DNA of 11,108 nt from a bacterium (GTDB lineage Bacteria; Planctomycetota; Phycisphaerae; Phycisphaerales; UBA1924), in contig NVSM01000019.1 of NCBI GenBank assembly GCA_002401225.1, positions 14,136 through 25,243 on the forward strand. Direction: 5' to 3'. Under the pieces are notes generated by a model. That model was not told the origin of the DNA. It saw only the letters and a list, made by a program, of their open reading frames with translations, and ran no database searches. Position numbers and translations under genes: made by a program. Positions within the stretch are counted from its first letter, which is position 1; each line of letters begins with the position of its first letter. This document shows positions 7,132-11,108 of the stretch, piece by piece.

Positions 7132-7299
7132 ATGAACATCAACTCAGTTCTTCAGCGGGTTTTAAATCAAGCAACCCGACGCATAGCAATCCAGTACGGC
7201 TCATCCGTTCAGTTATATCCGATGTCTGGTGGTACATGGGTAAACAGTCTATTCTCAAGAGGCGAGTTCATTAGTGTTCCAGAAAGACCTGCTTCATGA
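7132..7299 (+). CDS. 55-aa small protein, unrecognised, coupled to the flippase gene
   Basis: An ORF of 55 codons beginning MNINSVLQRVLNQATRR and ending SVPERPAS. GGAGA at 7120-7124 lies 7 nt before the ATG, the best ribosome binding site in this part of the operon, and the TGA overlaps the ATG of the flippase (ATGA). The flippase start itself has only a weak Shine-Dalgarno sequence, so translation of this ORF probably feeds the flippase. The N-terminal ~18 residues would make an amphipathic basic helix (Arg9, Arg16, Arg17); the rest is Gly/Ser-rich with two aromatic spots, and there is no transmembrane segment or cysteine. No family is recognised. It may be an accessory protein, a leader-type ORF, or a leftover N-terminus of a deleted gene. 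Confidence 0.65.
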   Translation: MNINSVLQRVLNQATRRIAIQYGSSVQLYPMSGGTWVNSLFSRGEFISVPERPAS

Positions 7300-8912
7300 G
7301 TGTTGAAGTGAAAAAAGGATTCGTCCGAATACTATCGAATTATACTCGACTGTTGATTACGCTTTCGCTTGGGATTGCTGTTGTGCCGTTGACTCTTCGG
7401 TGGCTTGGTGATGAATCGTTCGGATTAATCTCGCTTCTCGGTGCGAATATTGGGTTAGCAGGAATCTTTCTTCAGATAATCCAAATGTCACTCGTTCGTG
7501 AACTTGGACAAGCATACCACAAAGATGATGATTCTTTTCAAAAAAGCTACGCCACAATCTGTCTCATTACACTTGTTTGCACCGTGCTCACGATTTTCAG
7601 CTTTGGCATTGTCTTCGCACTGATTCCTCTTTTTCAACTCCCAGACGAGTTTGTCAATCCCGCGAGGTGGTTCGTTGTAGGGCAAGGGGTATACATCGCA
7701 GCGATGACAATCCTTGCCCCGATACTCAATATGTATCTCGTGAAAGAGAGATTTATTAGATACAATATTTGGTATATTTGTGTGCGATCGAGCAATATTC
7801 TGTCGGTGCTTATTCTCGGGTATGTCATCGCAATAGATGACCCGGCCTTTGGGTTAGCACTTCACGGAATGGTATGGGGGGGGTTGTCCACGCTTGGGAT
7901 GATCATCGCAGCAGCGGTGATGATCAAAGGCGACCCTCGACTGAAGTTTCGGATTTCTGGTAGTGATAAAGATGCTCGTTCTCAGGTGCTCTCAACATTT
8001 TCTTGGAACACCGGCGTGCAGATTGCAGTAAATCTTCACGAGCAGATACCCCCGCTGCTACTTAATTTGTTCTTCGGAACAATCGCAAACGCTGCATGGG
8101 GAATCGGGTTCCGCTTTGTCGCCTATATTCGTATGTGTACTACTGGCGTACAGTTCGGATCTGATGCAGTCAGTGCACGAATGGCATCCGGGGATGATTC
8201 AGAAGAATCTCGAAAACAACTCCAGCGTCTAATCAGCATCCAAACGAAGCTCACAGCAATGATTGCGATACCCGCAGCAGCAATAGTCATTGTGTATGGT
8301 TGGCCAATCTTTGATATTTGGGTTGGGAGATCGCTCAAAGACTACGGCGCAGTGATGCCTACTGCGGTATACATGTCTCGTATTCTGTCGATCGCGCTTG
8401 TTGCTCGTGCAATTTCAGATACTTGGCTGCTCATCATGTATGGGGCGGGCTATGTGAAGGCTTATGCGCCATGGGTCTTTGCAGGCGGAATCTTTGCTCC
8501 TGTTGCTTCCATTATTCTGATGCTGACTCTTCCTGACTCGCTCATTATCTATGCTCCACCAGCAATGTACGCAATCGTACTCGTGGTTGTCCATTTGTTT
8601 GGGTTGCCGATCATTGCGGGGCGATGTCTCCATATCAAACCATCGTCGCTCTTATTTTCTCTTGGGCGTCCGTTACTTTCGACCGGGATAGCCATCGCGT
8701 GTGCGATTGGATTCTTAGCGATCAATAACTCGCTCAACGATCTCGGAATTGTTGGAGAACTCACCTCTGAGCGTGGCCAGTCGATCGATTGGACTTGGAT
8801 GCTCGGGTCATTAGGTGTTTTTGTAGCGGTATACGCCATATGTAGCTACGCGATAGTGCTTGAAGCGTCTGAACGAAAACGCATCATGGGTATCCTTCGC
8901 CGAGCATCGTAA
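7296..8912 (+). CDS. Wzx-like polysaccharide flippase (MOP superfamily)
   Basis: A 538-aa membrane protein with about 12-14 hydrophobic segments spread over the whole length, the size and layout of polysaccharide transporters of the MOP (MATE-like) superfamily. It begins with a short cytoplasmic stretch, then LLITLSLGIAVVPLTLRWLGDESFGLISLL (residues about 19-48), the first-helix pattern common in Wzx proteins. The SWNTGVQIAVNLHEQIPPLLLNLFFG segment opens the second half-repeat, followed by a polar loop rich in Asp, Ser and Arg near 290-310. Expected role: moving undecaprenyl-pyrophosphate-linked repeat units from the cytoplasmic to the periplasmic face, where the upstream polymerase acts. The start overlaps the stop of the 55-aa ORF. 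Last gene of the operon; its TAA is only 6 bp from the stop of the convergent EEP gene, and no clear terminator lies between them. Confidence 0.9.
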   Translation: MSVEVKKGFVRILSNYTRLLITLSLGIAVVPLTLRWLGDESFGLISLLGANIGLAGIFLQIIQMSLVRELGQAYHKDDDSFQKSYATICLITLVCTVLTIFSFGIVFALIPLFQLPDEFVNPARWFVVGQGVYIAAMTILAPILNMYLVKERFIRYNIWYICVRSSNILSVLILGYVIAIDDPAFGLALHGMVWGGLSTLGMIIAAAVMIKGDPRLKFRISGSDKDARSQVLSTFSWNTGVQIAVNLHEQIPPLLLNLFFGTIANAAWGIGFRFVAYIRMCTTGVQFGSDAVSARMASGDDSEESRKQLQRLISIQTKLTAMIAIPAAAIVIVYGWPIFDIWVGRSLKDYGAVMPTAVYMSRILSIALVARAISDTWLLIMYGAGYVKAYAPWVFAGGIFAPVASIILMLTLPDSLIIYAPPAMYAIVLVVVHLFGLPIIAGRCLHIKPSSLLFSLGRPLLSTGIAIACAIGFLAINNSLNDLGIVGELTSERGQSIDWTWMLGSLGVFVAVYAICSYAIVLEASERKRIMGILRRAS

Positions 8913-8918
8913 GCCATG

Positions 8919-9944
8919 TTACTCAGTGAGTTTGAAATCCACAACAACAGCCTTGTGGTCACTCCCAGAGAGTTCAAGCATTGTCCATGCGATTGGAGAG
9001 ATGCTCGCAGTTGCCCAAACATCATCAAGCTGGATTTGCAAAGGTTCAGGGATAGACGAGTTCGCTGGATAGCTCCCTCCCCCATACAAGACTGGCTTGC
9101 TCATGCGCAAGCCTGCTGCACGAAGAGTTTTGGCTCGTTGCTGAGCAGGCCCAGCGTTGAGATCGGTGCAGAGTATAATCGGGATCAATAGGTTGCTTTG
9201 GAGTTGAGCGATTGCATCACCATGTGCTTGAACAACCTGGTTCCCTCGTGTCCAATGTTGCTGAGTTCTTGGTGAGTACGGGTGTGCAAGGCCAACAACG
9301 AACTCCCCGTTTGGGTGATAAATGCGAGTGTAGAGTAAATCCTGTGCGAACTCAGGGTCTTGAGTAGTTCCTATTGTGTTCATTGGCCATTGGCTTAAAA
9401 TAAAGCATGGTGTTGTCTCCTCTTTCACCCAGGCGCGATGTGCCCATCGTGCGTATGGAGAGGAATCCAAATGCTGTCGATTGCGAATTGATCGGCTCAG
9501 TTCTGGATGCACCTCGATAAGCACAACGACATCAGCATCGAGCGAGAGTAGAAGGCTCAAGTCTTTTTCCCAAGATTCGTTTTCGGGATTCATATTGCAC
9601 GAGACAATACGAATCGCACCATCTGGCTTCTCTCGAAGATTGACACGAGCAAGCGTCCATTCCCGTGACACCAACACAGGCGAAAACGAAACGCACACAA
9701 GTGCAAGGCATACCACCCCCGCGATCCAGCGTCGGCTCATCAAAACAAGAACCATGAAGATCAAAGCGATCCAACTGATCAACATCTGCTGCGAAGCGAT
9801 GAGGTCAAACCAGTACACCCGCCGACCAATGATCCAGGCGCAACAAGCAGGTACAAGACAGACAACAATCAGCCACGCAAGAACAGTGATGATCTTCGAT
9901 CGTTTCTTCGGTGCTTTGGTTATTGGTTCTTGCTTATTCATCAT
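8919..9944 (-). CDS. Membrane-anchored endonuclease/exonuclease/phosphatase family protein
   Basis: A 341-aa protein with three N-terminal hydrophobic segments (about 18-40, 45-69, 72-92) and a C-terminal EEP domain, a metal-dependent phosphodiesterase fold shared by exonuclease III, DNase I and inositol-phosphate phosphatases. Motifs in order: IVSCNMNPE (113-121, Asn117), VVVLIEV (139-145, metal-binding Glu144), GLAHPYSP (218-225, His221), CTDLNAG (259-265, Asp261 and Asn263, the GDFN equivalent), IQLDDVW (304-310) and SGSDHKAVVVD (326-336, Asp329-His330, the SDHxPV equivalent). All main catalytic positions appear present. The catalytic domain is probably extracytoplasmic given the three-helix anchor, but topology is inferred. 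The two adjacent ATGs (9944 and 9941) follow a GAGG closely; the second has the better spacing. The substrate (DNA, phospholipid or other phosphoester) cannot be told, and a link to EPS synthesis is not shown. Confidence 0.85.
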   Translation of the reverse strand: MMNKQEPITKAPKKRSKIITVLAWLIVVCLVPACCAWIIGRRVYWFDLIASQQMLISWIALIFMVLVLMSRRWIAGVVCLALVCVSFSPVLVSREWTLARVNLREKPDGAIRIVSCNMNPENESWEKDLSLLLSLDADVVVLIEVHPELSRSIRNRQHLDSSPYARWAHRAWVKEETTPCFILSQWPMNTIGTTQDPEFAQDLLYTRIYHPNGEFVVGLAHPYSPRTQQHWTRGNQVVQAHGDAIAQLQSNLLIPIILCTDLNAGPAQQRAKTLRAAGLRMSKPVLYGGGSYPANSSIPEPLQIQLDDVWATASISPIAWTMLELSGSDHKAVVVDFKLTE

Positions 9945-9972
9945 CCTCTATATCGTGCCGATCTGTGTTGGG

Positions 9973-10001
9973 AATATACACAGGCATGAAAAAACGGGCA
10001 A
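9973..10001 (-). promoter_or_regulatory. Candidate promoter for the EEP gene, overlapping the terminator stem
   Basis: Read on the minus strand, TTGCCC (10001-9996) is followed by exactly 17 bases and TATATT (9978-9973; five of six consensus bases). Transcription would start near 9966, about 20 nt before the EEP start. The -35-like bases are the descending arm of the upstream gene's terminator hairpin and the T-run lies in the spacer, so one short segment may both end one transcript and start the next. The -35 match is only four of six. Confidence 0.35.
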
Positions 10002-10018
10002 CCCATTTGGATTGCCCG
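9989..10018 (-). terminator. Rho-independent terminator of the metalloprotease gene
   Basis: On the minus strand a perfect 7-bp stem CGGGCAA/TTGCCCG (10018-10012 with 10001-9995), with a 10-nt loop, is followed directly by six T (9994-9989). It lies 44 nt past the metalloprotease stop. A second, weaker hairpin without a T-run, ATCACC/GGTGAT (10036-10041 with 10048-10053), sits between the stop and the terminator. Confidence 0.85.
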
Positions 10019-10061
10019 CTGAAAGTTTCAGATCGATCACCCAATCAGGTGATTGTCATGA

Positions 10062-11108
10062 TCATCGTGAGTAGACATAGTTCGCATCAAGAACCTTGCC
10101 AACACGCATGGAGATCTCTTGGAGATGGGCCATGGTGTAGGTGTCGATTTTGTCGCCCCATTCGAGGGCCTCGTCTGCATGCTTCTTGATTGAGCGAAGA
10201 TGCATCATCGAGAGCATTCGGACAGGCTTGGCTGAGGAGTTGAACCCACGCGTCGTAAACGCCATGTGGACCAATCGGCTCAGATGCTCCTGCTGAAGGT
10301 TTCGGCGAAGCGATGAGATCATCGGCGTACGCGTTGTAAACTTCTGCGTTGGCTTCTCGCCAAGCTCGGTCCAGATAGATTCCGTGACGGTTTCCATCAG
10401 CTCTGCAAGGGTCAATGCGTCTTGATCGGCAGGAACAAACAACTCATAGTCATACACACGCTGGACAGTCTGTGGGTTGAGCAACATGGTCAATGCCGAT
10501 GCTTGCATCCCCATCACACGATCATGGATCGGCATGGCTGCGTCTGCAAAGACAGTGCGGAAGTCATCCCACCACTTATCAACTGTGGTATGGGTGAGCA
10601 ACTCAGGGGTAATGCCATAGGCATCGTCATAGAACGCATTTTCGATCACGAACTGCATCGCAGCGCGCTGGCGCTCTGCGGGCACAATCTCGATCGGAGC
10701 ACGGTTGCCCGGGTCACCCTTCTTGTCACGATAGATATACGCCGATCCAACCCAGTTACCCATCATCGATAGGCTCTGCATTTGGGTGCTTAGCGAGATC
10801 AGGTATCCTCGGCGAGCGAGTGCCCACGATTCGCCATCTTCGACGAAGTTCTCGATCAAGCCTGCACGGATCGTGCGGACAAGTTCCATCTGGGAGTTCG
10901 CATAATCGAGAGGCTCTTCCGAGAGGTCATAGCGACGAGCGCGAGGGTCTGGGCCGAAGGTGTCTTCGTCCGTACCAAACGCAAGTTCAGGCTCTGACAC
11001 GCGCGACAAAACCTTGTCGAGATCGCCGGTGCCATATCCATACTCGATCGCCCAGAAGTCATACGGGCCGATGCCATCAGAGGAATAGTTCCCCTGAATA
11101 GTGCCCGA
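10062..11108 (-). CDS. Zinc-dependent metalloprotease (DUF5117/DUF4953 type), C-terminal part
   Basis: The reading frame is open through the right edge, so these are the last 348 residues of a larger protein; a TTG at 11009 is internal, not the start. Just inside the edge the protein reads IQGNYSSDGIGPYDFWAIEYGY, closely like the QGDYF..IGPYDYWAIEYGY segment found shortly after the HExxH zinc site in large DUF5117/DUF5118/DUF4953 metalloproteases. The helical C-terminal domain follows, with features such as RRGYLISLSTQ, GDPGNRAPIEIVP, Q-rich helices and VHMAFTTR. The catalytic HExxH itself would lie upstream and is not in the window. These proteins are usually secreted, so an extracytoplasmic role is likely. 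The coding sequence looks more G+C-rich than the EPS genes. A strong terminator follows, and nothing links it functionally to EPS synthesis. Confidence 0.85.
   Translation of the reverse strand, partial: SGTIQGNYSSDGIGPYDFWAIEYGYGTGDLDKVLSRVSEPELAFGTDEDTFGPDPRARRYDLSEEPLDYANSQMELVRTIRAGLIENFVEDGESWALARRGYLISLSTQMQSLSMMGNWVGSAYIYRDKKGDPGNRAPIEIVPAERQRAAMQFVIENAFYDDAYGITPELLTHTTVDKWWDDFRTVFADAAMPIHDRVMGMQASALTMLLNPQTVQRVYDYELFVPADQDALTLAELMETVTESIWTELGEKPTQKFTTRTPMISSLRRNLQQEHLSRLVHMAFTTRGFNSSAKPVRMLSMMHLRSIKKHADEALEWGDKIDTYTMAHLQEISMRVGKVLDANYVYSR

Noticed and set aside
6813..7274. A 153-aa plus-strand ORF spanning the polymerase end and the following gap
   Set aside because: It is out of frame with both the polymerase and the 55-aa ORF, has no ribosome binding site support, and its translation resembles no protein.
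9376..10074. A 232-aa plus-strand ORF antisense to the EEP gene
   Set aside because: It is a shadow frame rich in Arg, Ser, Thr and His, it crosses the terminator, and the opposite strand encodes clear EEP motifs.
10062..11009. A complete 315-aa gene starting at 11009
   Set aside because: The supposed start is a TTG, and the frame continues upstream to the window edge with a recognisable metalloprotease segment, so the gene is partial.

Overview
The window is part of a bacterial extracellular polysaccharide (EPS, capsule or O-antigen type) biosynthesis locus of the Wzx/Wzy kind, followed by two unrelated housekeeping-type genes. Dense ATGA/TAATG gene overlaps and Shine-Dalgarno sequences show it is bacterial. 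A planctomycete, perhaps of the Phycisphaerae, is my best guess from the style of the WcaF-like acyltransferases, the polymerase and the DUF5117/DUF4953-type metalloprotease. This is inference, since no taxonomic marker gene is present.

Left edge, minus strand (1-1383): a WbuB-like family 4 glycosyltransferase, coupled by an ATGA overlap to a second gene of which only the first 12 codons are visible. A divergent intergenic region (1384-1636) separates it from the main plus-strand operon. That region holds a plausible sigma70-like promoter, a perfect 13-bp palindrome between direct repeats, and a tandem 8-bp repeat.

Main operon, plus strand (1637-8912): three consecutive left-handed beta-helix (WcaF/NodL-like) acyltransferases, a WaaE-like family 2 glycosyltransferase, a 48-aa small ORF, a family 4 glycosyltransferase, an O-antigen-polymerase-like (Wzy) membrane protein with an acidic, tyrosine-rich C-terminal tail, a 55-aa small ORF, and a Wzx-like flippase. 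Most junctions overlap by 1-4 bases. The logic is that glycosyltransferases assemble and acyltransferases decorate a lipid-linked repeat unit, Wzx flips it across the inner membrane and Wzy polymerises it. The initiating sugar-phosphate transferase and the Wza/Wzc export parts are not in the window.

Right side, minus strand (8919-11108): a membrane-anchored endonuclease/exonuclease/phosphatase (EEP) family protein convergent with the flippase, then a strong rho-independent terminator, then the C-terminal ~348 residues of a large zinc-dependent metalloprotease whose 5' end lies beyond the window.

The least explained items are the two small ORFs, each with a good ribosome binding site and stop/start overlaps, and the middle acyltransferase, which has lost the catalytic histidine kept by both neighbours. 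I found no tRNA, rRNA, CRISPR array, insertion sequence or att site.
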